From: Hyphomicrobium sp. ghe19
GTDB taxonomy: Bacteria; Pseudomonadota; Alphaproteobacteria; Rhizobiales; Hyphomicrobiaceae
DNA: 64,000 nt
Assembly (NCBI RefSeq): GCF_902712875.1
Contig: NZ_LR743509.1
Coordinates: 992,001-1,056,000 of the forward strand
Direction of reading: 5' to 3'
Part shown: positions 27,203 through 37,083 of the stretch, piece after piece
How positions within the stretch are numbered: position 1 is the stretch's first letter
How the letters are laid out: the number at the start of each line of letters is the position of its first letter
Notes under the pieces: generated by a model
Database searches by the model: none
What the model was told of the DNA's origin: nothing
Seen by the model: only the letters and a program-made list of their open reading frames with translations
Position numbers and translations under genes: made by a program

Positions 27203-27904
27203 TCAAGGCGGCGGAGGTGCGACTTTACAGGATATTAGATCGCGACGATAGGCGGATCCGGCCGAATAATAGAACGGCAGGAATTCGCGTGTGCCGATCA
27301 ATTCCGGATCGTCCCGAAGAAGCGCTGCGACGTCGTCGAGCACATGTTTGGTGATTCGCGGCAGGTCAAGATCGGCGGCCTTCGAAATGGTAAACCAACC
27401 CAGATCGAGCAGCTCGCCGTCGGGCGGCGTAAAATTCCCAGAGACGGCATTCGCCTTCGCCACGAAAAACCAAGTGTCGTAGCGGCGGACGCGTCCGGGC
27501 GGCGTAATGGCGCGCGCAAACGGCAGCAGCTCGGCGGGGGATGGGCTATGCCCTGAGGCTGCAAAAGCCTCCCAGGCCGCGCTCTGATGCACGAATAGGC
27601 TCTTCGTGCCAATAACAAGACCGGTTTCCTCACAGAGTTCGCGAACGGCTGCCAGCGCGAAGGGCTTGATTGCGTGTGCCAGGTTCGCCGGCATGAAAGC
27701 GCCCGCGAACCGATCGGCGAGTGCCCGATCGTCTTCCTCCACGCGACCGCCGGGAAAAACCCATTTGTCGGGGAGAAAGATTTGGCTGGCGTGGCGGCGT
27801 CCCATCAGAAGTGTGGGTTCAGGCCCCGACGTGTCGACGACGACGAGGCACGCTGCGTCGCGGATCGGCGTCTCAGTCAGTTGGTCGCTCGATGTTTCAG
27901 ACAT
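27203..27904 (-). CDS. Nudix hydrolase with interrupted Nudix box
   Basis: 233 aa. The Nudix helix is visible as AAVRELCEETGLV, preceded by KWVFPGGRVEEDD. About 30 residues separate the GGRV glycine from the REL..EE helix, an insertion seen in the NUDT19/RNase-like long Nudix subfamily where the canonical G-x5-E spacing is broken. The substrate is unknown; CoA or nucleotide diphosphates are possible. The ATG at 27904 (MSETSSDQL) starts 13 bp after the DUF983 stop; the longer frame to 27985 overlaps that gene. Probably one operon with DUF983. Confidence 0.85.
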   Translation of the reverse strand: MSETSSDQLTETPIRDAACLVVVDTSGPEPTLLMGRRHASQIFLPDKWVFPGGRVEEDDRALADRFAGAFMPANLAHAIKPFALAAVRELCEETGLVIGTKSLFVHQSAAWEAFAASGHSPSPAELLPFARAITPPGRVRRYDTWFFVAKANAVSGNFTPPDGELLDLGWFTISKAADLDLPRITKHVLDDVAALLRDDPELIGTREFLPFYYSAGSAYRRDLISCKVAPPPP

Positions 27905-27917
27905 CTCGACCGGGCTG

Positions 27918-28376
27918 TCAGGAGGCGGCGGGCGGTGACGGCGGCCATTCTTCGGGCTCGTCCGAATTCGGGCCTCCGAAGCCATGCATGCGAAGGGCCC
28001 ACTGATATCCGACGAGTGATCCCTTCACGCGCGGCAACAGCCATAAGCTCAGCAGCACGAGCGCGGGCATCCAGATCGCAAGCTGGACCCACGTCGGCGG
28101 TGAATAGAGACGCTCGACAATGATGATGCCCGCGACGATGACGTGCGCAGTGATCGTCATGACGAAATAGGGCGGAGCGTCGTCAGCGCGCTGATGGAAA
28201 AGTTCAGTTCCGCAAGCCGGGCAGAGGTCATTGACCTTCAGATATTTGCCGTAAAGCTTTCCCTCGCCGCAGCTCGGGCACTTCTGATTCCAGCCGCGGC
28301 CCAATGCCCGCCAGACATTTCGATCTGTGCCATCGTTTGCGACGGGGATGTTGCCTGCGGTATCGAGCATGAGCAT
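27918..28376 (-). CDS. DUF983 family zinc-ribbon membrane protein
   Basis: 152 aa. An N-terminal rubredoxin-like zinc ribbon (CPSCGEGKLYGKYLKVNDLCPACG) precedes two TM helices (VMTITAHVIVAGIIIVERLY and LAIWMPALVLLSLWLLPR). DUF983 proteins are common in alphaproteobacteria, sometimes linked to cytochrome oxidase assembly, but no function is settled. There are two close ATGs (28376, 28370) and no obvious Shine-Dalgarno. It follows rnr by 53 bp in the same direction. Confidence 0.85.
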   Translation of the reverse strand: MLMLDTAGNIPVANDGTDRNVWRALGRGWNQKCPSCGEGKLYGKYLKVNDLCPACGTELFHQRADDAPPYFVMTITAHVIVAGIIIVERLYSPPTWVQLAIWMPALVLLSLWLLPRVKGSLVGYQWALRMHGFGGPNSDEPEEWPPSPPAAS

Positions 28377-28429
28377 TTGATGGGGCGTCGCGATGCGATG
28401 GTCAAGGGCGCGGGCGTCTTTCTGCGGCG

Positions 28430-30700
28430 TTATCGACCCCGGCCCCGGAATTTGTGCGACTTTCGCGGTCGAGCGTTGCGATTGCCGATCGTCTTCGAGG
28501 CGAAATTTCCCTTGGTCGGCTCGGTCAGCATTTCAAATCGTAGCGCACCGGCGGAGGGGATTGCCTCCAGCAGTCGAACCTCGACCGTATCGCCGAGCCG
28601 ATAGCCTGTACCGGAACGGGCGCCGACCAAAGCGTGAGCCGCCTCGACGTGGTGGTAGTAATCGTTGCCGAGACTGGAAATCGGAATGTAGCCGTCGGCT
28701 CCGGTATCCTTGAGTTTCACGAAGAGACCGGACCGCGTGACGCCGGCGATGCGGCCATGGAACGTCGCGCCGACCTTGTCGGCAAGGTGAGCGGCGATCA
28801 GACGATCGGTCGTTTCACGCTCGGCGGACATGGCGCGACGCTCGGTATCCGAGATTGCCTTCGCGATGCTCGCGAGGCGCGGGATTTCGTCGTCGCTCAG
28901 TCCATCGGAACCGAGACCGAGCGCGCGGATCAGTGCGCGATGCACGATCAAATCGGCATAGCGGCGGATCGGAGATGTGAAGTGCGCGTAGCGGACGAGG
29001 TTCAGACCGAAATGCCCGATGTTCTTCGGATTGTATTCGGCCTGCGATTGCGAGCGGAGGATCACTTCGTTGATGAGATCGGGAACGGGCAGATCCTTCG
29101 CCTGCTCGAGGACGCGATTGAAAGCTTCCGGCTTCAGCGCACCGGCGTGCGGGACTTTCATGTCGAGCGTTTCGAGAAAGTCCCTGAGGCCCTTCAGTTT
29201 CTCGGGGCTCGGCGCGTCATGGACGCGATAGACGAGCGGGAGGCGTTTTTCCTCGAGCGTCTCGGCGGCTGCAACGTTCGCCTGGATCATGAACTCTTCG
29301 ATCAGGCGATGCGCCTCTAATCGCTGAGGCGTCACGACCCGATCGACTTTGCCTTCGGCATTGAGAAGGATTTTGCGCTCTGGCAAATCGAGGTCGAGAG
29401 GCCCACGCTTGTCGCGCGCCTTGGCGACGGCTTCGTAAGCCGCCCACAGCGGCTTCAGCGCGGTCTCCATGAGAGGCTGGCATTTTTCCGACGGGTCGCC
29501 GTCGATGGCGGCCTGCGCTTCCTGATACGAAAGTTTGGCGGCCGATTTCATCATGGCGCGCAGGAAGGTATGGCTGCGCTTCTCGCCGTGCTTGTCGAAC
29601 ACCATGCGGACGGCGAGCGTCGGGCGCTCTTCGAGTTCACGTAGCGAACAAAGATCGTTCGATATTTTCTCCGGCAGCATCGGCACGACGCGGTCAGGGA
29701 AATAGACGGAGTTGCCACGGAGTTGCGCTTCGCGGTCGAGCTTCGAGCCGGGGCGGATGTAATGAGCGACGTCGGCAATGGCGACCGTTACGACGAAGCC
29801 ACCTGAGTTTTTTCCGTCCGTATCCGGCGCCGCGTGCACGGCGTCGTCATGATCGCGGGCATCCATCGGATCGATGGTGAGGAGTTGAATGTCGCGAAGA
29901 TCGGTGCGGCCTTTCATGGTCGGCGCCAGAAGCGTCTCGCATTCCTGAATGACCGACTCGGGGAAATCTTCCGGGATGCCGTGAGCATGAATGGCGATCA
30001 GCGAGATCTTTCGCTGATCGTCGGGGTTGCCAAGGCTTTCGACGATCTCGGCGCGGGGCGTTGCGAACCGTCCGCGGCGGTTCAATTGGAAGCGAACGAG
30101 ATCGCCGTCGCTGGCGCCGCCGGTATCGTCGGGCAGAATTTGCCAGCTCTTCAATTCTTTCCGATCGATCGGCTCGATGGTGCCGCCACCGCGGTTCGAT
30201 GCGCGGTAGATTCCGAGAAGACGGCGCTTCTCGCGCGGCAGCTTCTTGATCGGGGTTGCTTCGTAGGATGCGGCTCCGCTGCCGCGCGGGAGCTTTTCGA
30301 GGCGCGCCAGGACGTGATCGCCGATGCCGATCTCGACGTCGCGGCCGTGACCGGTCAGCATGCGAACGATCGGCCGCTTGCCGTCGTCTTCTTCCCAGTG
30401 CAGCGGCTTGGCGATGAGATCGCCGTCCTTGTCGCGGCCGGTGACTTCAAGCGTCGTGGTGGGCGGCAGTTTGCCCTTCTCACGCATGTGCTTTTTGTCG
30501 CCCGCGAGCGTGCCTTCTTCCGACATTTCGGCGAGCAGACGCTTCAATGCGATGCGGGCGCCGCCACCGACGCCGAAGGCGCGCGCGATCTCGCGCTTTC
30601 CGGCCTTCCCCTGAGCGGAATTCAGAAAGTCGAGGATCTGCTCTTTGCTCGGAAGTCCGCCATTTGCAGGAGCTCGCGTCACTTTAGATTTGCGGGCCAC
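28430..30700 (-). CDS. rnr: Ribonuclease R
   Basis: 756 aa processive 3'-5' exoribonuclease degrading structured RNA. It has an N-terminal winged helix (SKEQILDFLNSAQGKAGKREIA) and cold-shock domains. The RNB catalytic domain has Asp ligands at DPMDARDHDDAV (~277-286) and RYAHFTSPIRRYADL. A C-terminal S1 domain (FHGRIAGVTRSGLFVKLKD) is followed by a basic end (RPRKSHKFRGRGR). The GTG start at 30700 has gagg six bases upstream. It lies 20 bp downstream of topA, so translation is probably coupled to the same transcript. Confidence 0.95.
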   Translation of the reverse strand: MARKSKVTRAPANGGLPSKEQILDFLNSAQGKAGKREIARAFGVGGGARIALKRLLAEMSEEGTLAGDKKHMREKGKLPPTTTLEVTGRDKDGDLIAKPLHWEEDDGKRPIVRMLTGHGRDVEIGIGDHVLARLEKLPRGSGAASYEATPIKKLPREKRRLLGIYRASNRGGGTIEPIDRKELKSWQILPDDTGGASDGDLVRFQLNRRGRFATPRAEIVESLGNPDDQRKISLIAIHAHGIPEDFPESVIQECETLLAPTMKGRTDLRDIQLLTIDPMDARDHDDAVHAAPDTDGKNSGGFVVTVAIADVAHYIRPGSKLDREAQLRGNSVYFPDRVVPMLPEKISNDLCSLRELEERPTLAVRMVFDKHGEKRSHTFLRAMMKSAAKLSYQEAQAAIDGDPSEKCQPLMETALKPLWAAYEAVAKARDKRGPLDLDLPERKILLNAEGKVDRVVTPQRLEAHRLIEEFMIQANVAAAETLEEKRLPLVYRVHDAPSPEKLKGLRDFLETLDMKVPHAGALKPEAFNRVLEQAKDLPVPDLINEVILRSQSQAEYNPKNIGHFGLNLVRYAHFTSPIRRYADLIVHRALIRALGLGSDGLSDDEIPRLASIAKAISDTERRAMSAERETTDRLIAAHLADKVGATFHGRIAGVTRSGLFVKLKDTGADGYIPISSLGNDYYHHVEAAHALVGARSGTGYRLGDTVEVRLLEAIPSAGALRFEMLTEPTKGNFASKTIGNRNARPRKSHKFRGRGR

Positions 30701-30720
30701 CTGGCGCCTCGTGTTTGCGA

Positions 30721-33489
30721 TCAGGCCTTAGCCCTAGCGAGTTTCTTTGCGGGAGCGGCGGCTTTCGCCGGTTTTTTTGCAGCTGCGGGTTTCTTTGCAG
30801 CCGCAGGCTTGGCAGCCTTGCGTTCAACGGGCGCCGCCGATTCTGCTTTATCCGGCTTTGCCGCTTTCGTCGCCTTCGGCTTCGCGGCGCGTGCCGGCTT
30901 CGACTTCTTGCCGCCGCCGTTGGCGACGCGCTCGGCCAGAAGCGACACCGCCTCATCCATCGTGAGGGATGCCGGGTCCTTCGCGCGCGGCACCGTGGCG
31001 TTGACTTTGTTGTGCGTGACGTAGGGCCCGTAACGGCCCTCGAGCACTTGCACAGCGCCGCCTTCGCTCGGATGCGCGCCGAGATCTTTCAGAACCTTCG
31101 GTGCGTTCCGCTGGAAGCGGCTCTTGCCGCCGCCTGCGCGCTTTTCAGCAATCAGCGTGACGGCCCGGTTGAGGCCGATGGTCAATACGTCCTCGATGCT
31201 TTCGAGATTGACGTAGGTTTTGGCTCCGTCGTTCTCGTGGACAATGAACGGCCCGAACCGGCCGAGACCTGCGGTGATCGCGCCGCCTTCGTCGGGATGC
31301 TGACCTACTTCGCGCGGAAGCGACAGGAGCTGCAGAGCCTTTTCGAAATCAAGGGTCGCTGCGTCGATGCCCTTCGGGATGCTCGATCGCTTCGGCTTCT
31401 CGTCGCCTGCCGCCTCGCCGAGCTGGATATAGGGTCCGAACCGGCCGGTACGCAGCGTGACCGCAACGCCTTCGTCATTATATCCGAGGACCTTGCCGTC
31501 GAGCGCGTTCGCGTCGCCGTCGGCGGACTGGGTCAGCTGCCGCGTATAGTTGCACTCCGGATAGTTTCCGCAGCCGATGAAGGCGCCGTACTTGCCGGAA
31601 ATCTTGAGGCTCAGGCGTCCTGATCCGCACTTCGGGCAAAGGCGCGGATCGCTGCCGTCTCCTTTGTCGGGGAAGACGTGCGGCCCAAGCATTTCGTTCA
31701 ACGCTTCGAGAACGTCGCCGACGCGAAGATCCTTGATCTCTCCGACGGCCGCCATGAAGTCGCGCCAGAAGTCACGCAGCACGTCCTTGTAGGCAAGTTC
31801 GTTGTTGGAGATGAGATCGAGTTTTTCCTCGAGCTCGGCTGTGAAGTCGAATTCGACGTATTTCTTGAAGAAACTTTCGAGGAACGCGATGACGAGGCGT
31901 CCTTTGTCCTCGGGGACGAGACGCTTCTTTTCAATGCGGACGTAATCACGGTCGACGAGCACGGCCATCGTCGACGCATAGGTCGACGGCCGGCCGATGC
32001 CGAGCTCTTCCATCCGCTTCACCAGCGTCGCTTCCGAGAAGCGGGGCGGGGGCTGCGTGAAGTGCTGGTCGGCGCTGACTTCTTTATCTTTTAGCTGATC
32101 GCCAACGGCGAGCGCCGGAAGACGGCGATTCTCGCTATCGTCGTCGGCCGGATCATCCTTGCCCTTTGGGATCGTAAGAACGCGGTCGTCGCGGCCTTCC
32201 TCGTAGACCTTGAGGAAGCCGTCGAACATGAGGACGGAGCCGTTCGCCCGCATGCCATAGGCCTTGCCGTCGGCACCCTTGACCTCGATCTCGGCAGCCG
32301 TCTGCTCGATATCGGCAGGGGCCATCTGGCTCGAGATGGCGCGCTTCCAGATCAGATCATAAAGAGCGGCCTGATCCTTTTCGAGGTATTTGCGAACCTG
32401 ATCGGGCTTGCGGCGCGGGTCGGTCGGGCGGATGGCCTCGTGCGCTTCCTGGGCGTTCTTGGCCTTGGTTTTGTATTCGCGTGCGAAGGGCGTGTAGTTC
32501 TTGCCGTACTCGGCAGAAATCACGTCGCGGATATGGCCGACCGCTTCCGGCACGATCTGGACGCCGTCCGTTCGCATATAGGTGATGAGGCCGACGGTCT
32601 CGCCGCCGATATCGACACCTTCATAGAGGCGCTGGGCAATCTGCATCGTCTGCTTCGCTGAGAAGCCAAGCTTACGAGACGCGTCCATCTGCAATGTCGA
32701 CGTCGTAAACGGCGGGAAGGGATTGCGCTTCGTGGCTTTCTTCTCGACCGACGCGACGCGGAAATTCTGGCCGATCAGCGCTTTCCTGATGGCAGTCGCC
32801 GTCGCTTCGTCCTTGATGTCGAGCTTCTTGAGCGTCGTTCCATCGATGGCGACAAGGCGGGATCTGACGTCTTCGCCCTTGGCAGTCGAGAGGAGCGCCT
32901 CGATCGTCCAGTATTCGTCGGTTTTGAAGGCCTCGATCTCGGCCTCGCGGTCGCAGACGAGACGTAGGGCGACGGACTGCACGCGGCCGGCCGACCGGGA
33001 GCCGGGCAGCTTCCGCCAGAGCACGGGGGAGAGCGTAAAGCCGACGAGATAATCGAGGGCGCGGCGCGCCAAATAGGCGTCAACCAGGGGTTCGTCGATC
33101 TTGCGCGGCTCCTTGAGCGCGGCGAGGATCGATTGCTTGGTGATGGCGTTGAAGGCGACCCGCTCAACCTCGGTATTCTTATTCAGAGCCTTTTTCTGAT
33201 TGAGAATTTGGAGGATGTGCCAGGAAATGGCTTCGCCTTCGCGATCAGGGTCGGTCGCGAGGATCAGTTTGTCGGCTTTTTTGAGCGCGTCGGCGATCTC
33301 GCGCATGATCTTCTGGGACTTCGGATCCACTTCCCAGTGCATCGCGAAATCTTGGTCGGGCTCGACAGAGCCGTCCTTCGCAGGCAGGTCGCGCACGTGC
33401 CCGTAGGACGCGATGACCTTGTAGCCTGAGCCCAAATATTTATTGATCGTCTTGGCCTTAGCGGCGGATTCGACGATGACGACGTTCAT
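30721..33489 (-). CDS. topA: DNA topoisomerase I
   Basis: 922 aa type IA topoisomerase relaxing negative supercoils. It has the N-terminal TOPRIM (VVIVESAAKAKTI, DPDREGEA), the nicking Tyr304 in LITYMRTDG, and a C-terminal zinc-finger-type repeat (CPKCGSGRLSLKISGKYG with CGNYPEC). Several shorter repeats of the GRFGPY type follow, then a ~70-residue Lys/Ala/Pro-rich tail (KKPAAAKKPAKAAAPAKK) that probably binds DNA. The ATG at 33489 begins at the conserved MNVVIVESAAKAKTI. First gene of the leftward topA-rnr-DUF983-Nudix run. Confidence 0.96.
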   Translation of the reverse strand: MNVVIVESAAKAKTINKYLGSGYKVIASYGHVRDLPAKDGSVEPDQDFAMHWEVDPKSQKIMREIADALKKADKLILATDPDREGEAISWHILQILNQKKALNKNTEVERVAFNAITKQSILAALKEPRKIDEPLVDAYLARRALDYLVGFTLSPVLWRKLPGSRSAGRVQSVALRLVCDREAEIEAFKTDEYWTIEALLSTAKGEDVRSRLVAIDGTTLKKLDIKDEATATAIRKALIGQNFRVASVEKKATKRNPFPPFTTSTLQMDASRKLGFSAKQTMQIAQRLYEGVDIGGETVGLITYMRTDGVQIVPEAVGHIRDVISAEYGKNYTPFAREYKTKAKNAQEAHEAIRPTDPRRKPDQVRKYLEKDQAALYDLIWKRAISSQMAPADIEQTAAEIEVKGADGKAYGMRANGSVLMFDGFLKVYEEGRDDRVLTIPKGKDDPADDDSENRRLPALAVGDQLKDKEVSADQHFTQPPPRFSEATLVKRMEELGIGRPSTYASTMAVLVDRDYVRIEKKRLVPEDKGRLVIAFLESFFKKYVEFDFTAELEEKLDLISNNELAYKDVLRDFWRDFMAAVGEIKDLRVGDVLEALNEMLGPHVFPDKGDGSDPRLCPKCGSGRLSLKISGKYGAFIGCGNYPECNYTRQLTQSADGDANALDGKVLGYNDEGVAVTLRTGRFGPYIQLGEAAGDEKPKRSSIPKGIDAATLDFEKALQLLSLPREVGQHPDEGGAITAGLGRFGPFIVHENDGAKTYVNLESIEDVLTIGLNRAVTLIAEKRAGGGKSRFQRNAPKVLKDLGAHPSEGGAVQVLEGRYGPYVTHNKVNATVPRAKDPASLTMDEAVSLLAERVANGGGKKSKPARAAKPKATKAAKPDKAESAAPVERKAAKPAAAKKPAAAKKPAKAAAPAKKLARAKA

Positions 33490-33599
33490 CTGGCGGTTTC
33501 GCTCCTAGGCCGCGCTCTGTCCGCCGGGTCGACGGGTAAGCGGCCTTCATTCGCCGCCTCGCGGCGGGGCCGGAACATGGTTGATCGCCGCAGCGCTGT

Positions 33600-33678
33600 C
33601 AAATCCCAGGTTGTTACGACTATAGATTGTATATTTATTATTGTTGCTACCATAATTAGAATGCTATACATTAAGGAT
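33600..33678 (+). promoter_or_regulatory. AT-rich divergent promoter region (topA / small gene)
   Basis: A markedly AT-rich 80 bp in GC-rich DNA. It contains ttgttg (33641-33646) and tataca (33665-33670) at 18-bp spacing, plus ttgtta and tatatt further left. Using the first pair would place the transcript start almost at the ATG at 33679, so the exact promoter is uncertain. Confidence 0.35.
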
Positions 33679-33900
33679 ATGGAATCTGCAGATCATTTCT
33701 CAAGGGCGATGGAAGCGTTGCAGGATAGCGGACATTTCGGCCGGCAAGGCGGCGAGAGGCGAGAGCACCTAGAATATCTTGCTGATTTGTTAGGCGAATT
33801 ACAGCTCATGGCCGAGCGTGAGGGGTGCCGAAAATTATCCCGCATGCTGGCGATTTCGCATGCCGAGGCGCGGCGCGAGACGGATCGCCATCAAGGCTAG
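33679..33900 (+). CDS. Small hypothetical protein
   Basis: 73 aa, soluble, helical and charged: ERREHLEYLADLLGELQLMA and CRKLSRMLAISHAEARRE suggest two amphipathic helices. It resembles small conserved alphaproteobacterial proteins with an LADL..EL..MAE..G pattern, but I cannot name a family. The ATG at 33679 has aagga just upstream; ATGs at 33577 and 33661 are less likely because the AT-rich promoter-like DNA would then be coding. Its stop overlaps the dprA stop: the shared CTAG at 33897-33900 ends both convergent genes. Confidence 0.6.
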   Translation: MESADHFSRAMEALQDSGHFGRQGGERREHLEYLADLLGELQLMAEREGCRKLSRMLAISHAEARRETDRHQG

Positions 33901-35084
33901 ACGGCTTTCAGTGCGACGAGGCTATGTCCCTGCCGCTCGATCCGGCCTCCGAGATCGAGCTCAAGGAGGGCAATTTGAACCGCTTGGATTGTCAAACCGG
34001 CGTTGCGCGCGATGGCGTCGACGGTGACGGGGGCTGGTCCGAGTGCCGAGAGGACGGCTTTCGAGACGTCTTCCGGGGCCAGCTCCGGCGCCGACGGTTT
34101 CGCTGAGGCTGGTTCGGCTGCCGGCGGCTCCACGGGCAGCGCATAATCGTAACGGCGTTCTTCGAGGCCCAGGATGGGGCGAAGAATTTCTACCACCTCC
34201 GCGGCTTCGGTGACGAGCGTTGCACCCTGCTTGATCAGGCGGTTTGTGCCTTCGGCGCGGGGATCCAGAGGATGCCCGGGGATGGCGAAGACCTCACGGC
34301 CGAGGTCATTGGCGTAGCGGGCCGTTACGAGGGTACCGGAACGCGCCGCGGCCTCCACGATGACGACGCCATTGACCAGCCCTGCGATGATCCGGTTTCG
34401 GCGCGGAAAGTCCTTGTCCCTTGGCTGTAGGCCCGGCGGGCGCTCGGTGACCAGGCAGCCTTCATTTCCGATGCGAGCCTGCAATTCGGCATGTTCGGGC
34501 GGATAGATCCAATCTATGCCGCCGGCGACAACGGCGACGGTGCCGCTTTTCAACGTCGTCTCATGCGCGGCCCGATCGATGCCGCGCGCGAGGCCGGAGA
34601 CAATGACGAAGCCAGCTTCTGCGAGCTGGCCCGCGAAGAGGCGGGTCAGCTGTACGCCGGCCGCCGAGCATTGCCGCGATCCGACGATCGCGACTGCCGG
34701 AACGTTCAGAAGCTCATGATTGCCTTTGATGTAGAGCATCGGCGGCGGGGCTTCGATACGGGCGAGAAGAGCCGGATAGTTCGGCTCAATCGTGAAGAGG
34801 GGCGTCGCGCTTATCCGCCGGGCTGCTTCGAGTTCGCGCTCCGCGTCGGCTTGCGGGCAGATCCGGATCGTCCGGCCGGAGCCGCCTCGCCGGGAAAGTG
34901 CGGGCAGGGCTTCGAGCGCTTTCGTGGCGCCGCCGTAGTGATTGATGAGATCACGGAAGGTTACCGGTCCGACGTTCTCAGATCTGATCAACCTCAGACA
35001 GGCCAGTCTCTCCTCATCGGAAAGCTCTGCCGTCGGCAACGGCGCTGGACGGAAAAGGTGCGGCTCGTCAGGGCTTGGAGCCAA
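33897..35084 (-). CDS. dprA: DNA-processing protein DprA
   Basis: 395 aa. DprA loads RecA on incoming single-stranded DNA during transformation. The Rossmann core shows [46 protein letters not shown] and [12 protein letters not shown]. The C-terminal ~65 residues form a DML1-like winged helix ([20 protein letters not shown]). The TTG start at 35084 overlaps the plsY 3' end by 17 bp and has ggag at seven bases, so translation is probably coupled to plsY. DprA occurs in many bacteria without known competence and does not prove transformation here. Confidence 0.93.
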   Translation of the reverse strand: MAPSPDEPHLFRPAPLPTAELSDEERLACLRLIRSENVGPVTFRDLINHYGGATKALEALPALSRRGGSGRTIRICPQADAERELEAARRISATPLFTIEPNYPALLARIEAPPPMLYIKGNHELLNVPAVAIVGSRQCSAAGVQLTRLFAGQLAEAGFVIVSGLARGIDRAAHETTLKSGTVAVVAGGIDWIYPPEHAELQARIGNEGCLVTERPPGLQPRDKDFPRRNRIIAGLVNGVVIVEAAARSGTLVTARYANDLGREVFAIPGHPLDPRAEGTNRLIKQGATLVTEAAEVVEILRPILGLEERRYDYALPVEPPAAEPASAKPSAPELAPEDVSKAVLSALGPAPVTVDAIARNAGLTIQAVQIALLELDLGGRIERQGHSLVALKAV

Positions 35085-35700
35085 TGCTCGGCTCCTCTCC
35101 CGCGATCAGGCGTTCGATGTTGGCGCGATGCTTGACGAGAACGATGAGGCTCATAAGTGTGACAACCGTCGCCAGAACGGAGTCTCCCGATATCCACGCG
35201 GCGACGGGCGCGGCGACCGTGGCGACGATTGCCGCGAGAGAAGATATTCGCGTCAGTGCAGCGACAGACAACCAAAGCACGGCAAAGACGGCGGCGCATT
35301 GCCATGCGAGCGCAATCAAGACGCCGAGGTATGTCGCGACGCCCTTGCCACCTTTAAATCCGAGCCAGACGGGAAAGATGTGGCCGATGAAGGCTGCTAG
35401 ACCTGCGAGCATCGCGGGCGTCTCGCCCAGAAAATGTCTCGCAATGAGCACGGCGACGGCACCCTTCGCGGCGTCGAGAAGAAGTGTCGCCGCGGCGAGA
35501 CCTTTGTTGCCGGTTCGCAGAACATTGGTCGCGCCGATATTGCCGGAGCCGATGCTGCGGATGTCACCAAGCCCCGCAGCACGGGTGAGGAGCAGGCCGA
35601 ACGGGATCGATCCCAGCACGTATCCGATGAGCAGTGCGAGCGCGATTGCAAGCGGCGAGCCGCTGTCCGTCAGCACTGCCAAAGGTAACAAGGAGCTCAT
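35068..35700 (-). CDS. plsY: Glycerol-3-phosphate acyltransferase PlsY
   Basis: 210 aa inner-membrane acyltransferase transferring acyl groups from acyl-phosphate to glycerol-3-phosphate, the first step of phospholipid synthesis. The three conserved loops are [18 protein letters not shown] and [10 protein letters not shown] with FKGGKG. About five TM helices are predicted. ATG at 35700 is preceded by ggag-like sequence. It overlaps dprA downstream and starts 51 bp after pyrC's stop, so it extends the leftward pyrB-pyrC-plsY-dprA run. Confidence 0.94.
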   Translation of the reverse strand: MSSLLPLAVLTDSGSPLAIALALLIGYVLGSIPFGLLLTRAAGLGDIRSIGSGNIGATNVLRTGNKGLAAATLLLDAAKGAVAVLIARHFLGETPAMLAGLAAFIGHIFPVWLGFKGGKGVATYLGVLIALAWQCAAVFAVLWLSVAALTRISSLAAIVATVAAPVAAWISGDSVLATVVTLMSLIVLVKHRANIERLIAGEEPSIGSKP

Positions 35701-35751
35701 GGCCTAAATCTTTTTCGCAAGGTCCGCTGGGGTGGCAGGGGAGAGGAAGGT

Positions 35752-37083
35752 CTACGTGCGTTCGACGCCAGCGTATTCGTAGACCGTTTGCCCGGCAACC
35801 ATCGTCCTCAGCACGCGTCCCTGCATTTTGGCTTCGTCGAAGGGTGTGTTCTTCGAACGGGACCGCAGGCGGTCCTTGTCGACGACCCAAGGTTCGCCCG
35901 GATCGAACAACACCAGATCGGCGATGGAGCCCTTAGCGAGGCGCCCCGAGTGCAACCCCAAGAGCCGTGCAGGATTGATGGTCATCGCTTTCAGCATTGC
36001 CGAGAGCGTGATGTCTCCGGAATGGACGAGGCGAAGCGCTGCGGAAAGCAGCGTTTCGAGTCCGACGGCGCCATCTGCGGCTTCGGCGAATGGACGGCGC
36101 TTGGTGTCGGCGTCCTGCGGGTCATGGCTCGATACGATGACGTCGATATCGCCGTTGGCGACCCCCTGCACCATCGCGACGCGATCTTCTTCCTTGCGCA
36201 ACGGAGGACGCATTTTGAAGAATGTGCGATACGGCCCGATATCGTTTTCATTGAGTGTCAGGTGATTGATCGAGACACCGCAACTGACGGGCAGCTTTTT
36301 CGCCTTGGCGCTTTTGACGACATCGAGGCTTTCCTGACAGCTGATCGTTGCGGCGTGGTAGCGGCCGCCTGTCATTTCGACGAGGCGAACGTCCCGTTCC
36401 AGCATGATCGTCTCGGCGATTTTGGATATGCCGGGCAGTCCGAGGCGGGAGGCGACTTCGCCTGAGTTCATAGAGCCGCTGGAGAGGTAAGGGTCCTCCG
36501 TGTGGTGGACGACGAGTGCGTTGAAGTCCTTGGCGTAGCTCAGGATATTGCGCATGACGCGGGTATTGATGACACTCGATTTGCCGTTCGAAAACCCGAT
36601 CGCTCCCGCGCGCTTCAGAAGACCGATCTCGGTCATTTCCTCGCCCTGCAGGCCCTTCGTCATTGCAGCCATTGTCTGGACGTGCACCAGGGCGTTGTCG
36701 CGGGCGCGGCGCTGGATGAAATCGACGAGCGCGACCTGGTCGATCACCGGGTTCGTGTCGGGCATGACGACGATCGTGGTGACGCCACCGGCCGCGGCGG
36801 CATGACTTGCCGTCTTGAGCGTCTCGCGGTGCTCGTAGCCGGGTTCGCCCGTGAAGACCTGCGTGTCGATCAGGCCGGGCGCCAAGACATTGCCTTTGCA
36901 ATCGATCACGTTCGCCCCTTCTGGAGCGTTGCGCCTCAGATGTGCGCCGAGGTCGACGATCATGCCGTCTTTGACGAGAAGTCCGCCAGGCTCATCGCGG
37001 TTCGAAGCCGGATCGACGAGGCGGGCGTTGATGAAGACAGTGGCGGTGCCGAGGCTCTTCGGCTTTTCGATCGGCTTTCTCAT
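35752..37083 (-). CDS. pyrC: Class I dihydroorotase homologue, probably catalytically inactive (PyrC'/PyrX-like)
   Basis: 443 aa, full length and clearly of the class I dihydroorotase/amidohydrolase fold ([36 protein letters not shown]). The metal site is gone. The canonical D-x-H-x-H-x-R-x-PG reads [10 protein letters not shown] (73-82), replacing both His and the substrate Arg. The FSDDG aspartate motif reads FSNGK. The HVST histidine is replaced in YHAATIS (242-248). TDHAPH reads SSHDPQ. This pattern is known from the non-catalytic PyrC' (PyrX) of Pseudomonas, which serves as a structural partner of aspartate transcarbamoylase. ATG at 37083 overlaps the pyrB stop (ATGA), implying coupled translation and a joint complex. 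An active dihydroorotase should be encoded elsewhere. Confidence 0.88.
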   Translation of the reverse strand: MRKPIEKPKSLGTATVFINARLVDPASNRDEPGGLLVKDGMIVDLGAHLRRNAPEGANVIDCKGNVLAPGLIDTQVFTGEPGYEHRETLKTASHAAAAGGVTTIVVMPDTNPVIDQVALVDFIQRRARDNALVHVQTMAAMTKGLQGEEMTEIGLLKRAGAIGFSNGKSSVINTRVMRNILSYAKDFNALVVHHTEDPYLSSGSMNSGEVASRLGLPGISKIAETIMLERDVRLVEMTGGRYHAATISCQESLDVVKSAKAKKLPVSCGVSINHLTLNENDIGPYRTFFKMRPPLRKEEDRVAMVQGVANGDIDVIVSSHDPQDADTKRRPFAEAADGAVGLETLLSAALRLVHSGDITLSAMLKAMTINPARLLGLHSGRLAKGSIADLVLFDPGEPWVVDKDRLRSRSKNTPFDEAKMQGRVLRTMVAGQTVYEYAGVERT

